The notes: generated from the letters alone by a model not told the origin. Positions 6,935 to 15,845 are shown, numbered from the stretch's first letter. The stretch: DNA of 35,400 bases from Bacteroidales bacterium (GCA_003557765.1 PWNO01000293.1:1-35400), one strand, 5' to 3'. A program made the numbers and translations.

Positions 6935-9118
6935 TCAGACTGAAGGTGGTGATATGGCTTGACCCGGGACCTTATTCAGCGTAATCACAAACCGGCTCCC
7001 CTCGCCGGGTTGGCTTTGCACACGTATGTCACCATCCATAAGGGAAACAAGCCGCTGAGCGATATTGAGACCAAGGCCGGTGCCATCGTACTGGCGGCTG
7101 TCGCCAGAGCTGAGCTGAACGAACTCCTTGAAGATGGCGCCGTGGTCTTCTTTGCGAATGCCGATACCGGTATCTTCTACCGTGATGATGAGACGATGGG
7201 GGATAAAGCCTCCGGACTGCTTTTCTTCTACACCACCGGCGCCACCCAAAGGCCCCTTGCCACTGACACCTTCATCAGGCAAAGACGATACCAAAGGATC
7301 GGATGCTTTGTCATCATTGCCGGCTTCTCCTTGTTTTTCTGTGCGATTTGTTATGTCAGGTTGCTTTTTTGACCGGCAAGGCACCTTGCCTGTAAGCGGT
7401 GTGGCGTCGGCAAAGACCTTCACATGTCCTTTATGAGTAAACTTCACGGCATTCCCCACCAGGTTGAAGAGCACCTGCCGCAGGCGGGCCTCGTCCAGGA
7501 CAAAGGTCTTACGGGCTTGAGGTGATGCAAACACCAGCAGGTCAAGGTTTTTTTCCTGCGCTCCGGGCAAAAATGTGTCTTTTACAAAGTCGAGCAAATG
7601 AAAAAGGTCTGTTTCCTGGGGTGTGAGGGTGAGCACGCCCGCCTCCGCCTTGGAGAAATCGAGCAGATCGTTGATCAGCTGAAGCAGGGACTCGCTGCTA
7701 CGAATGGCTATGCTAAGCTGCTCACGGTGTTCGCCAGAGGGCAACTCTTCGGCGACCGATTCCGTAAAACCCATAATGGCGTTAAGGGGAGTCCGCAGTT
7801 CGTGGCTCATGTTAGCCAGAAACTCCGTCTTCACCCGGCTGGCTTCTTCCGCCTCATCACGTGCACGGATAAGCGCCTTTTCATAGCCCACCCGGTCGAG
7901 GCTGCCCGCGATAATGCTGGCAGCCAACTTAAGCAGGGCAATCGACTCCTCATCCCAGGCACGGATGTTGTGCACCGAGTCGAAACCCGCGAATCCGACA
8001 AACTGCTTGCCCGAATATAATGGCACCACAACAAGCGACTGGATACCCTGGGGCTCCAAAATGGCACGCTCGTCAACATAGATCTCGTCATCGGGCAATT
8101 CTTTAACCACCGGGATATAGATGTGGTCGCCATTCATCAGCAACTTACGCCATCGCGGAACCGCCTGGCTGAAAGGGATATGTTGCAGGTTTTCCTTTTC
8201 TGATGGGATGCCCGCCCGGCACCATTCGTGCGTGTTACTCACCTCATCATGCTCCGCATCATAAAGGAAAACATAAGACCTGTCTACATTGGTTGCGACG
8301 CCAAGGGTGCCCAACACCTCGTCAATGGCTGCGTCGATCTGCCCCGGCTCCGACTGGATCAGTCGGTCAGACACCCGCACCACATTATTGTATAAGCGGT
8401 TGAGCTCGCTGGTCTTTTCCTGCATCACACGTATCTCTGTGATGTTTTCCTGGTAAAAGCGGTGCGAGATGGTCAGGGCAAAGGCGATAATAGTCAGGGT
8501 AAGGATCAAGGGGCTATAGTCAAGCACGGTAAAACCTACGACGTACACGATACTCGCTGTCATGGGCGCAGCGATACCTGCCAGGAGGGCATAATGGCTG
8601 ATCAGCGACTTCTGCCTGCGCACGGACCTGAAAAGGATCACCGCAGCTGCAATCACCAGGCCATAGGAGTAGATGGAATGCACAAAAAACCAGGGGCCAG
8701 GCACATAATCATAGATCTCCACATCAACAAGCACGCGGTCTAAGCGGATCTCTTGCCAGAAAAATCCGTGCAGAGAGTTCGTAACCATGGCCAGCATAGA
8801 AATAGCCGGAATGACCCAAAGGATCCAGGTCTTCTCTCTGACCCGGGGCAACCAGGGGCTGCCGGCAAAATAGAGCGCAAAGAGAAAAAGAAACACAGGC
8901 AGGGTGATCACACCAATATAAGACGCCTTAACCGTCGCCAGCACATAAGAAGAAGGCATCAGGAGCCAGACTCCGCTGAAAAACGACCATACCCCGGTGG
9001 AGAACATCACGGGAATAAAGGAGGTGTACTGCCTGCTAATGTCCAGACGATAGATCTGATAAGCCAGCACAGCCGACATTAATGCGCTCAGTAAGGCCAG
9101 GGACACATATAATTCCAT
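6935..9118 (-). CDS. 7TM-GAF hybrid-less sensor histidine kinase
   Basis: A 727-residue membrane sensor kinase. Residues 1-225 hold seven hydrophobic segments of the histidine-kinase 7TM type, including NSLHGFFW and GPWFFVHSIYSYG. Residues about 250-405 form a GAF domain. The dimerisation/phosphoacceptor box is SHELRTPLNAI with the phosphorylated His at 439. The ATPase domain has the N box (LFNLVGNAVKF, about 548-558), G1 box (VEDTGIGI, about 647-654) and G2 box (GTGLGLNIA, about 679-687). Between the N and G1 boxes, residues about 575-638 form a polar, glycine-rich insert that looks disordered. There is no receiver domain and no response regulator beside it, so it is an orphan kinase whose partner is elsewhere. 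The ligand of the 7TM region is unknown. Start ATG at 9118 gives the first TM segment immediately. Confidence 0.88.
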   Translation of the reverse strand: MELYVSLALLSALMSAVLAYQIYRLDISRQYTSFIPVMFSTGVWSFFSGVWLLMPSSYVLATVKASYIGVITLPVFLFLFALYFAGSPWLPRVREKTWILWVIPAISMLAMVTNSLHGFFWQEIRLDRVLVDVEIYDYVPGPWFFVHSIYSYGLVIAAAVILFRSVRRQKSLISHYALLAGIAAPMTASIVYVVGFTVLDYSPLILTLTIIAFALTISHRFYQENITEIRVMQEKTSELNRLYNNVVRVSDRLIQSEPGQIDAAIDEVLGTLGVATNVDRSYVFLYDAEHDEVSNTHEWCRAGIPSEKENLQHIPFSQAVPRWRKLLMNGDHIYIPVVKELPDDEIYVDERAILEPQGIQSLVVVPLYSGKQFVGFAGFDSVHNIRAWDEESIALLKLAASIIAGSLDRVGYEKALIRARDEAEEASRVKTEFLANMSHELRTPLNAIMGFTESVAEELPSGEHREQLSIAIRSSESLLQLINDLLDFSKAEAGVLTLTPQETDLFHLLDFVKDTFLPGAQEKNLDLLVFASPQARKTFVLDEARLRQVLFNLVGNAVKFTHKGHVKVFADATPLTGKVPCRSKKQPDITNRTEKQGEAGNDDKASDPLVSSLPDEGVSGKGPLGGAGGVEEKQSGGFIPHRLIITVEDTGIGIRKEDHGAIFKEFVQLSSGDSRQYDGTGLGLNIAQRLVSLMDGDIRVQSQPGEGSRFVITLNKVPGQAISPPSV

Positions 9119-9547
9119 GGGTATGAATCTGGTTTAATTGTCATTGCTGCGGCACACTTTACGGGTGCCCTTTCTTAACAACCCTTTCCTTGCCAAAGGC
9201 GACAAAAGAGTTTTATGTGTAACTGCCAACCACATGCACGCTCATCGTCTTTCAGGTCGCTGGTGCGAATAACCAGGGTGCGCAGTGTTCGTCCTGAGGC
9301 TTGTCGTAAGGCGCACGGCACAAACTAGCTGTCATTAGCATTGCCACGGGACATGGTGGTTGCTTTATTTTTTCAATAAAGATAAAGAAAACATAGCTAT
9401 TACACTTTGCATGCAGTCAAGTTTCTAAGAGACAAACAACACATAAGGTGCTTTGTTGGTTTGATGGACGATACTGGCTTCAGGCCACTGACAACATGCA
9501 CAAGGACAAGCACGCAACAAGCTGTCATGATGATTTGATGAGCGATA
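9119..9547. other. Gene-free spacer between kinase and miaB
   Basis: A 429-nt spacer lying upstream of the kinase and downstream of miaB on the minus strand. I see no open frame worth reporting and no TAnnTTTG element on the minus strand. One perfect AT-rich inverted repeat, CTTTATT (9363-9369) against AATAAAG (9375-9381), may be a weak hairpin. Otherwise nothing recognisable. Confidence 0.5.
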
Positions 9548-10942
9548 TTAAGGATTATTGACACGCTCACCTTTCAATGTAGCTGAAGAGCATTCCGTGA
9601 TCCTGACCTGCACGTAATCGCCCGGACGGCTGGTGACACAGGGAAAGACCACGACCTTGTTATGTGAAGTACGCCCCATCATGTGACTGTCATCTCGCTT
9701 CGACGCGCCCTCCACCAAAACCTCCTGCACTGTGCCCACATCCCGTGTATTGCTTTCCAGGGAAAGCGCCTGCTGCAATTCAATGATCTCCATAAGCCGG
9801 CGTGTTTTGACCCCCTCTGGCACATCATCCTTGTAACGCTTCGCGGCAAGGGTGTCGGGCCGCTCGGAATATTTGAACATGAATGCAAAATCGAAACCCA
9901 CATCTTTCATCACCTCCAGGGTGGCCTGGTGCTCCTCATCTGTCTCCCCGCAATACCCGGCAATGAGGTCCGTAGAAATGGCGCACCCGGGAAGAATCTC
10001 CCGGATGGCGCGCACCCGGTCAAGGTAATCCTCCCGGGTGTATTTCCTGTTCATGCGCTGCAATACAGCCGTGCTTCCGGATTGCAAGGGCAGGTGTATA
10101 GACTTGCAGATGTTGGGATGGGCAGCCATTTGCCGCAGCAGGGCATCCGACATGTCTTTCGGATGCGATGTCGCAAAACGGATGCGCAGCTGCGCATCTT
10201 CTGCTGCAACCCTGCCGATCAACGTACTGAAATCAACAGGGCCATTCTCCCCGTTATACTGGTAAGAATTCACGTTTTGCCCCAGCAGGGTGATCTCCCG
10301 GTAGCCAGCCTGGATGAGCTGACGTGTTTCATTCAGGATAGATTCAGGATCACGGCTTCTCTCCTTGCCCCTGGTATACGGAACCACGCAGTAGGCGCAA
10401 TAATTTTCACACCCACGCATAATGGAGATGAAAGCTTGTGCCCCGTTGCCGCTGTAACGCACCGGGGTGATGTCGGCATAGGTCTCGTCGGCCGACAGGA
10501 TCACCTGCATGGCCTGCCGTCCTCCTTCCACGTCTGCAAGCAGTTGCGGCAATTCACGATAGGCGTCCGGACCGGCAACCATGTCCACCCGCATACCCAG
10601 TTCATCATGCTCCAATAGCTTTTCCTTCAGGCGCTCTGCCATGCAGCCGATCACGCCAAGAACCAATCCCGGCCGCCTTTTACGCAAATGCTGCAACTCC
10701 TTTAGGCGATTGAGCACCCGTTGCTCGGCATGGTCACGGATGGAACAGGTGTTCAGAAAAATCACATCCGCATCCGCAGCCTGATCCACCAAGCTGTGGT
10801 CATCATTGGCCATCACCGATGCCACGATCTCGCTGTCAGAAAAATTCATCTGACAACCATAGGTTTCAATATATAGTTTTCGCTTATTCTTCAATGTTGA
10901 CTTATTCTGCTGTTTTACAATGTATTTGGATGGCCATGACAA
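9548..10942 (-). CDS. miaB: tRNA-2-methylthio-N6-isopentenyladenosine synthase MiaB
   Basis: Radical-SAM methylthiotransferase that adds a 2-methylthio group to N6-isopentenyladenosine at position 37 of tRNAs reading UNN codons. The N-terminal domain has the three cysteines of the auxiliary Fe-S cluster (ETYGCQMN, NTCSIRDH, GCMAER). The radical-SAM motif CxxxCxxC is in MRGCENYCAYCVVPYTRG. A TRAM domain ends the protein. The frame is open as far as ATG 11047, with another ATG at 11005, but those starts would overlap the divergent topA promoter and lie upstream of the candidate miaB promoter at 10983-10990. I therefore prefer TTG at 10942 or at 10894, which leaves a family-like N-terminus before KRKLYIETYGC. 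The identity is certain; the start is not. Confidence 0.93.
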   Translation of the reverse strand: MSWPSKYIVKQQNKSTLKNKRKLYIETYGCQMNFSDSEIVASVMANDDHSLVDQAADADVIFLNTCSIRDHAEQRVLNRLKELQHLRKRRPGLVLGVIGCMAERLKEKLLEHDELGMRVDMVAGPDAYRELPQLLADVEGGRQAMQVILSADETYADITPVRYSGNGAQAFISIMRGCENYCAYCVVPYTRGKERSRDPESILNETRQLIQAGYREITLLGQNVNSYQYNGENGPVDFSTLIGRVAAEDAQLRIRFATSHPKDMSDALLRQMAAHPNICKSIHLPLQSGSTAVLQRMNRKYTREDYLDRVRAIREILPGCAISTDLIAGYCGETDEEHQATLEVMKDVGFDFAFMFKYSERPDTLAAKRYKDDVPEGVKTRRLMEIIELQQALSLESNTRDVGTVQEVLVEGASKRDDSHMMGRTSHNKVVVFPCVTSRPGDYVQVRITECSSATLKGERVNNP

Positions 10943-10982
10943 ACTGCTCCTGGGTTGACCAAACCGAATATCCTCTCCGCCA

Positions 10983-10990
10983 CAAAAATA
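10983..10990 (-). promoter_or_regulatory. Candidate -7 element of miaB
   Basis: On the minus strand TATTTTTG fits TAnnTTTG exactly. Transcription would start near 10977, inside the longest possible miaB frame, which argues for a downstream start codon. No clear -33 element is seen. The region is AT-rich, so a chance match is possible. Confidence 0.4.
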
Positions 10991-11019
10991 CAACTTTAAT
11001 GTATTCATGATTATTTTCT

Positions 11020-11027
11020 TACTTTTG
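11020..11027 (+). promoter_or_regulatory. -7 element of the topA promoter
   Basis: TACTTTTG matches TAnnTTTG perfectly and lies 26 nt before the topA ATG, predicting a leader of about 20 nt. The -33 position has only a weak TTTA-like sequence. It is back to back with the miaB promoter candidate 30 nt away. Confidence 0.55.
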
Positions 11028-11053
11028 CCCTTCCAAAAACAGATCATAATAAT

Positions 11054-13396
11054 ATGGCAAAAAACTTAGTCATTGTGGAGTCCCCTGCCAAAGCCAAAAC
11101 CATTGAAGGCTTTCTGGGGAAGGATTATACGGTGAAGAGCAGCTTCGGGCATGTTCGCGACCTGCCTGCAAGCAAGCTGGGCGTCGACATAGACCAGGGC
11201 TTTTTACCCAACTATGAGGTGCCCGGTGACAAGCAAAAGGTGCTGGCCGACCTGAAAAAGCTGGCCAGTGGGGCGGAGACCGTCTGGCTGGCTACGGATG
11301 AAGACCGCGAAGGGGAGGCCATTTCCTGGCACCTGGCAGAAAGCCTGAAGCTTAAAGAGAAAGACTACAAACGCATTGTCTTTCATGAGATCACGAAAAA
11401 TGCAATCACGAATGCCATAGAAAAGCCCCGGAGCATTGATCAAAACCTGGTTGATGCGCAGCAGGCGAGGCGTGTGCTGGACAGGTTGGTAGGCTTTGAG
11501 CTATCGCCCCTGTTGTGGAAAAAGGTGAAGCCGGCCTTGTCTGCCGGCCGGGTACAGTCCGTAGCCGTGCGTTTGATCGTGGAGCGCGAACAGGAGATCA
11601 AGTCGTTTAAGCCGGAGAACAGCTTTCGCGTGATCGCCATATTTGATGTCGACCATAACGGACAGTCCGTCAAGGTCAGGGCAGAACTGCCTGGCCGTTT
11701 TTCCAGCCGGGAAAAGGCAGAAGCGTTTCTGGCACAGTGCAAAGACGCAACTTTCACCGTTTCTTCCGTGGAGACCAAGCCGGCTAAAAAGTCACCCGCG
11801 CCTCCATTTACCACGTCTACCCTGCAACAGGAGGCTGCGCGCAAGCTGGGCTTTTCTGTTTCGCGAACGATGGTGCTGGCACAAAAGCTTTATGAGCAAG
11901 GGAAGATCACCTATATGCGTACCGACTCGGTTAACCTTTCAGGTTCTGCCATGGCGATGGCCAAAGAGGAGATTGAAAGCACCTATGGTGAAGATTACGT
12001 GAAGCTTCGCAAATTTGCGACCAAAAGCAAGGGAGCCCAGGAGGCGCACGAAGCTATCCGTCCCACCTACATGAAGCAGAAGTCCGTCAGCGGCGACAGC
12101 GGGGCGCAGAAGCTGTATGAGCTGATATGGAAAAGGACCCTGGCCTCGCAGATGAGCGATGCACGCCTGGAAAAAACGACCATACACATTGCTGTGTCAG
12201 GTGCCAGGGAGCACTTCGTAGCTACCGGAGAGGTCATCAAGTTTGAGGGGTTTCTTAAGGTATACCTGGAGTCAACCGATGATGACAATGGTGAACAGGC
12301 GGCAGGCATGCTGCCTCCGTTGAAGGAGGGCCAGGAGCTGAACCCGGCAGAAATAGCTGCCACGGAGCGTTTCAGCAAGCACCAGCCACGCTACACGGAA
12401 GCAAGCCTGGTGAAAAAGCTGGAAGAGCTGGGCATCGGAAGGCCATCCACTTATGCCCCCACCATCTCTACCATCCAGAAAAGGGCCTATGTTGTCAAGG
12501 AAAGCCGTGAAGGCATGAAGCGCAAGTATCAGGTGCTCACACTCCAAAAAGGCGAGATAAAAGCAGAGGAGAAGCAGGAGGTTGTCGGAGCAGAAAAGAA
12601 TAAGCTCTTTCCCACCGATATCGGCACGGTAGTGAACAATTTCCTGATGCAATATTTTACCGACATCATGGACTATCATTTTACTGCCAGGGTAGAGCGC
12701 CAGTTTGATGAGGTGGCCGAAGGAAAAAAGGAGTGGAACAAGGTAATAAAGGATTTTTACTGGCCGTTCCATGAACAGGTCGAAAACACCTTAAAAACCT
12801 CAGAAAAGCAGAAGGGAGAAAGGCTGCTGGGCAAAGACCCCCAAACCGGCCACAACGTATATGCACGCATCGGCAGGTATGGCTCGATGATCCAGATTGG
12901 TGAGGCAGGACAGGAAGAAAAGCCGAGGTTTGCCAGCCTCCGCAAGGACCAGAGCCTCGATGCCATCACCCTGGAGGAAGCCCTGGACCTGTTCAAGCTT
13001 CCCCGAAAAGCCGGAACGTATGAGGGCAAGGAAATGGTTGTTTCCGTCGGCAGGTATGGACCTTATGTCCGTCACGACGGTAAGTTTTATTCCATCCCTA
13101 AGGAGGAAGATCCGTTAACTATTTCTGCAGAAAAGGCCATTGCGCTCATTGAGAAGAAAAGGGAAGAGGACCGCCAGCGCATCATTAAAACATTTGAAGA
13201 AGAACCGGATATCCAGATCCTGAAAGGACGTTGGGGTCCCTACATATCAGCAGGCAAAAAAAATTACAAGCTGCCCAAAGACAAAGCTCCCGAGGACTTT
13301 AGCCTGGAAGAGGTCAGAAAAATCATTGAAGTTGGAACTTCTGGCAAGAAAACCCGTAAAACAAAGAAAAAAGCCCCTCCAAAAAAGGGAAAATAA
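11054..13396 (+). CDS. topA: DNA topoisomerase I (type IA)
   Basis: Relaxes negative supercoils by transient cleavage of one strand with a 5'-phosphotyrosine link. The TOPRIM domain starts LVIVESPAKAKTIEGFLG and carries the acidic motif TDEDREGE (Asp82, Asp84). The catalytic tyrosine is Tyr287 in ITYMRTDSVNLS. The C-terminal third has no four-cysteine zinc fingers; instead there are three Toprim C-terminal repeats with the GRYG/GRWGPY core (about residues 615, 660 and 720), the form common in Bacteroidota. The protein ends in a lysine-rich tail (KKTRKTKKKAPPKKGK) likely to bind DNA nonspecifically. At 780 residues it has normal length. It is followed after 15 nt by the arginase-like gene and is probably cotranscribed with it. 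Confidence 0.97.
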   Translation: MAKNLVIVESPAKAKTIEGFLGKDYTVKSSFGHVRDLPASKLGVDIDQGFLPNYEVPGDKQKVLADLKKLASGAETVWLATDEDREGEAISWHLAESLKLKEKDYKRIVFHEITKNAITNAIEKPRSIDQNLVDAQQARRVLDRLVGFELSPLLWKKVKPALSAGRVQSVAVRLIVEREQEIKSFKPENSFRVIAIFDVDHNGQSVKVRAELPGRFSSREKAEAFLAQCKDATFTVSSVETKPAKKSPAPPFTTSTLQQEAARKLGFSVSRTMVLAQKLYEQGKITYMRTDSVNLSGSAMAMAKEEIESTYGEDYVKLRKFATKSKGAQEAHEAIRPTYMKQKSVSGDSGAQKLYELIWKRTLASQMSDARLEKTTIHIAVSGAREHFVATGEVIKFEGFLKVYLESTDDDNGEQAAGMLPPLKEGQELNPAEIAATERFSKHQPRYTEASLVKKLEELGIGRPSTYAPTISTIQKRAYVVKESREGMKRKYQVLTLQKGEIKAEEKQEVVGAEKNKLFPTDIGTVVNNFLMQYFTDIMDYHFTARVERQFDEVAEGKKEWNKVIKDFYWPFHEQVENTLKTSEKQKGERLLGKDPQTGHNVYARIGRYGSMIQIGEAGQEEKPRFASLRKDQSLDAITLEEALDLFKLPRKAGTYEGKEMVVSVGRYGPYVRHDGKFYSIPKEEDPLTISAEKAIALIEKKREEDRQRIIKTFEEEPDIQILKGRWGPYISAGKKNYKLPKDKAPEDFSLEEVRKIIEVGTSGKKTRKTKKKAPPKKGK

Positions 13397-13411
13397 ACGG
13401 TTTTTCATACC

Positions 13412-14599
13412 ATGCAGCTGACCGACTTTTTCGAACCCATTGGCACTTCGGTTTTTCAACGCGACAGTTACACGCATCCGCTGATGCTGGGGACATTTAT
13501 CCGGGCAAACACCGAAGAAAAGGGATTTCCGGACTTAAAAAACACTGACCTGGCGATCGTCGGGATAAAAGAGGACCGCAACAGCCCCGGAAATGAGGGT
13601 TGCTCCCTGGCCCCTGACTATATCCGGAAGCACCTGTACAGCCTATTCCAGGGATCCTTTGACACCCGCATTGCCGACCTTGGTAATGTGCGCGCCGGAG
13701 ACAGCGTATCTGACACCTACTTCGCCGTCAGGACCATCGTGGCACAGCTGCTTGAACAAGAGATCACCCCGGTGATATTGGGTGGCAGCCAGGACATCAC
13801 CTATGCCAATTATCAGGCCTACGAAAGCCTGGGCCAGATCATCAACATTGTATCGGCCGATTCCCGTTTTGACATTGGACTGAACAAGGATGAAGCGTTG
13901 ACTCATCGGAACTACCTGGGTAAGATCCTGACTCATAAGCCCAACTATCTGTTTAATTATGCAAACATCGGATACCAGACCTATTTTGTGGACCAGGATG
14001 CCCTGGAGCTTATGGACAAACTCTATTTTGATGCATACCGCCTTGGAGAGGTCAGGCAGCACATGGAAGAGGTAGAGCCGATAGTCAGGAATGCCGACCT
14101 TTTCAGTTTCGACGTCAGCAGCATTCGGCAATCGGATGCCCCCGGCTGCGGACTGGCCTCACCTAATGGTTTTTACGGTGAAGAAGCCTGTCAGATCGTA
14201 CGGTATGCCGGCTTAAGCGATAAGCTCAGCTCCATCGGCTTTTATGAAACCAACCCTGCATACGACAAAGGGGAGCAGACAAGCCACCTTGTAGCCCAAA
14301 TGATTTGGTATTTCATCGACGGGTTTTACCATCGCAAAAACGATTATCCGGACAAACACATAAGAGATTCCCATGCCTTTATCAAGTATGTGGTTTCCAT
14401 CCGTGATTTTCAAAACAAGATCAACTTTTACAAAAGCAAGAAGAGCAGCCGCTGGTGGATGGAAGTGCCCTGTCCGCCAAACCTGCAGCGAAAGTATCTG
14501 CGGCAATTTCTTATCCCCTGCTCCTACAAAGACTACCAGGAGGCCTGCCAGAATGAGATCCCCGAAAAATGGTGGCAGGTTTACCAAAAGTTCGTATAA
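13412..14599 (+). CDS. Arginase/formimidoylglutamase-fold protein with degenerate metal site
   Basis: A 395-residue protein with the ureohydrolase fold, recognisable from AIVGIKEDRNSPGNEG, TPVILGGSQD, SADSRFDIG and FSFDVSSIRQSDAPG. In active arginases, agmatinases and formimidoylglutamases these segments read GGDHS, DAHxD and SxDxD and supply six Mn ligands. Here the first His is Gln127, the second His is Arg152 and the last Asp is Ser236, while Asp150, Asp154 and Asp234 remain. Half the ligands are gone, so a dinuclear Mn hydrolase is unlikely. The C-terminal extension after residue 310 (KKSSRWWMEVPCPP and onward) is longer than in arginase. It sits in an apparent operon with topA and immediately before the type IX secretion operon. 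I infer a pseudoenzyme or binding protein; function is unknown. Automatic annotation would probably say formimidoylglutamase, which I doubt. Confidence 0.85.
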   Translation: MQLTDFFEPIGTSVFQRDSYTHPLMLGTFIRANTEEKGFPDLKNTDLAIVGIKEDRNSPGNEGCSLAPDYIRKHLYSLFQGSFDTRIADLGNVRAGDSVSDTYFAVRTIVAQLLEQEITPVILGGSQDITYANYQAYESLGQIINIVSADSRFDIGLNKDEALTHRNYLGKILTHKPNYLFNYANIGYQTYFVDQDALELMDKLYFDAYRLGEVRQHMEEVEPIVRNADLFSFDVSSIRQSDAPGCGLASPNGFYGEEACQIVRYAGLSDKLSSIGFYETNPAYDKGEQTSHLVAQMIWYFIDGFYHRKNDYPDKHIRDSHAFIKYVVSIRDFQNKINFYKSKKSSRWWMEVPCPPNLQRKYLRQFLIPCSYKDYQEACQNEIPEKWWQVYQKFV

Positions 14600-14634
14600 T
14601 TTGCCGTAAAGTGGTAACCATATGCTAAACAATA

Positions 14635-14663
14635 ACAACAAGAAAAAAAATTGTTGTATTTTT
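14635..14663 (+). terminator. Hairpin with T-tract after the arginase-like gene
   Basis: ACAACAA (14635-14641) pairs with TTGTTGT (14651-14657) around an A-rich loop, followed by ATTTTT. It could end the topA transcript. Its right arm shares its last T with the -7 element of the porP promoter, so terminator and promoter are interleaved. The stem is AT-rich and therefore weak. Confidence 0.35.
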
Positions 14664-14664
14664 G
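14657..14664 (+). promoter_or_regulatory. -7 element of the porP-gldKLMN promoter
   Basis: TATTTTTG matches TAnnTTTG perfectly. Transcription would begin near 14670, giving a leader of about 225 nt before porP. I see no good -33 element 19 nt upstream, so the promoter may need an activator or be weak. Confidence 0.45.
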
Positions 14665-14679
14665 GTCAATTTTGCGTTT

Positions 14680-14720
14680 GCTGTCAATAACCCGGGTTTT
14701 TTTGCGTTGTTATTGACGGC
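14680..14720 (+). promoter_or_regulatory. Long stem-loop at the 5' end of the secretion operon transcript
   Basis: GTCAATAAC (14683-14691) is perfectly complementary to GTTATTGAC (14709-14717), and the stem extends outward by three more pairs including one G-U, giving 12 pairs around a 17-nt loop. It starts within about 10 nt of the predicted transcription start. The loop contains CCCGGG and seven T residues. It is not followed by a T-tract, so it is not a standard terminator; it could stabilise the mRNA, bind a protein or act as a DNA operator. Confidence 0.5.
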
Positions 14721-14897
14721 TTGGTGTGGTGTTTTGCTCTTAGGCCGGTTAAGTCACAGCGCTTATTTTCAGCTTAAAAAGAGAACCGCACCGCGCATAA
14801 GTTATGCCGGGGCCTGTATTTTGTCTTTGAGGAGAGAATCAAGACTTGAGCCGGCTAAAACAGCATTATCAAGACAACAGAGTTAAAATGAGTGTAT

Positions 14898-15845
14898 ATG
14901 CTTAAGCGTTTCCCCGCGATCCTTATCATGCTGCTCTTCTGCAGCGCAGCATTTGCGCAGCAGGAAGTACAGTTTACCCACAACATGTTTAATAACATGG
15001 GGATAAACCCGGGGCTTGCAGGAATGCGAGATGCGATATGCGCCACCGGGCTTGCCAGGCAGCAGTGGGTCGGATTCAGGGATGAAGAAGGCAACCGGCT
15101 GAATCCGGAAACATACTCGCTGAACGTGGATGCACCTATCCGGATTATCCGTGGCGGCCTGGCGCTGGGCTTTATGCAGGATGAGCTCGGGCCTGAGACC
15201 GGTGTGGGAGTAAATTTCTCTTACTCCTATCACCTTGATCTGGCCATGGGAAGACTGGGCATTGGCGGCCGGATAGGGTTCCTTGACAAGCGCATAGATT
15301 TCGGATCACTGAACCCGTTAGACCCAGGTGACCCTGTCCTGGGTGGTGGTGAGGAAAGCAGCATCTTCACCGACTTCTCTCTTGGCGCATTTTACATGCT
15401 CGATGATGAGGCGTGGGCGGGGTTGTCATTCACCCAGCTCCGGCAAGCCAGGGGCAGGTTGGGTGACAGTGACTTTGCACTGCAACGCCACATCTATCTG
15501 ACCGGGGGCTATAGCTACCCCCTGCCAGGAAACAGCAGCTATGAGATCAGTCACTCCTCGCTCATAAAAACAGATCTCAATGCGATACAGTTTGATGTAA
15601 ACACGATGGTTACATACAATAACCGATTTTGGGGTGGCGTTACATATAGACCTCAGGATGCAGTGGCTGTGATGTTTGGGGTGCAGCTTGACCAGATAAG
15701 CATTGGTTATTCGTACGACATCACCACGTCGCCACTGGGAAGAATGGGGAGAAGCTATGGTACGCATGAGATCATGCTGCAATATTGTTTCGACCTGGGA
15801 CTGGACCGGATCGAGAAAACACAGAGAAATATCAGATTTTTGTAA
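14898..15845 (+). CDS. porP: PorP/SprF-family type IX secretion outer-membrane protein
   Basis: About 315 residues with a signal peptide (LKRFPAILIMLLFCSAAFAQ, then Q). The mature start QEVQFTHNMFNNMGINPGLAGMRD is the hallmark of the PorP/SprF family, and repeated segments such as GGLALGFMQDELGPETGVGV and KTDLNAIQFDVNTMVTYN fit its outer-membrane beta barrel. PorP is needed for type IX secretion and surface attachment of cargo; SprF homologues serve individual substrates. The location directly before gldK, as in Porphyromonas, argues for the core PorP role. ATG at 14898 is preferred; an in-frame GTG at 14892 would add only two residues. Its stop codon overlaps the promoter element proposed for gldK. 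Confidence 0.9.
   Translation: MLKRFPAILIMLLFCSAAFAQQEVQFTHNMFNNMGINPGLAGMRDAICATGLARQQWVGFRDEEGNRLNPETYSLNVDAPIRIIRGGLALGFMQDELGPETGVGVNFSYSYHLDLAMGRLGIGGRIGFLDKRIDFGSLNPLDPGDPVLGGGEESSIFTDFSLGAFYMLDDEAWAGLSFTQLRQARGRLGDSDFALQRHIYLTGGYSYPLPGNSSYEISHSSLIKTDLNAIQFDVNTMVTYNNRFWGGVTYRPQDAVAVMFGVQLDQISIGYSYDITTSPLGRMGRSYGTHEIMLQYCFDLGLDRIEKTQRNIRFL

Noticed and set aside
9683..10618. 311-codon open frame antisense to miaB
   Set aside because: miaB motifs on the minus strand are unambiguous; the antisense frame is a shadow.
13412..14599. Active formimidoylglutamase completing the Hut pathway with hutI
   Set aside because: Three of six metal ligands are replaced and hutI is 16 kb away on the other strand in a different operon.
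14662..14886. 74-residue open frame in the porP leader
   Set aside because: It starts with a TTG inside the -7 promoter element, runs through the stem-loop and has no recognisable domain or usual codon use.
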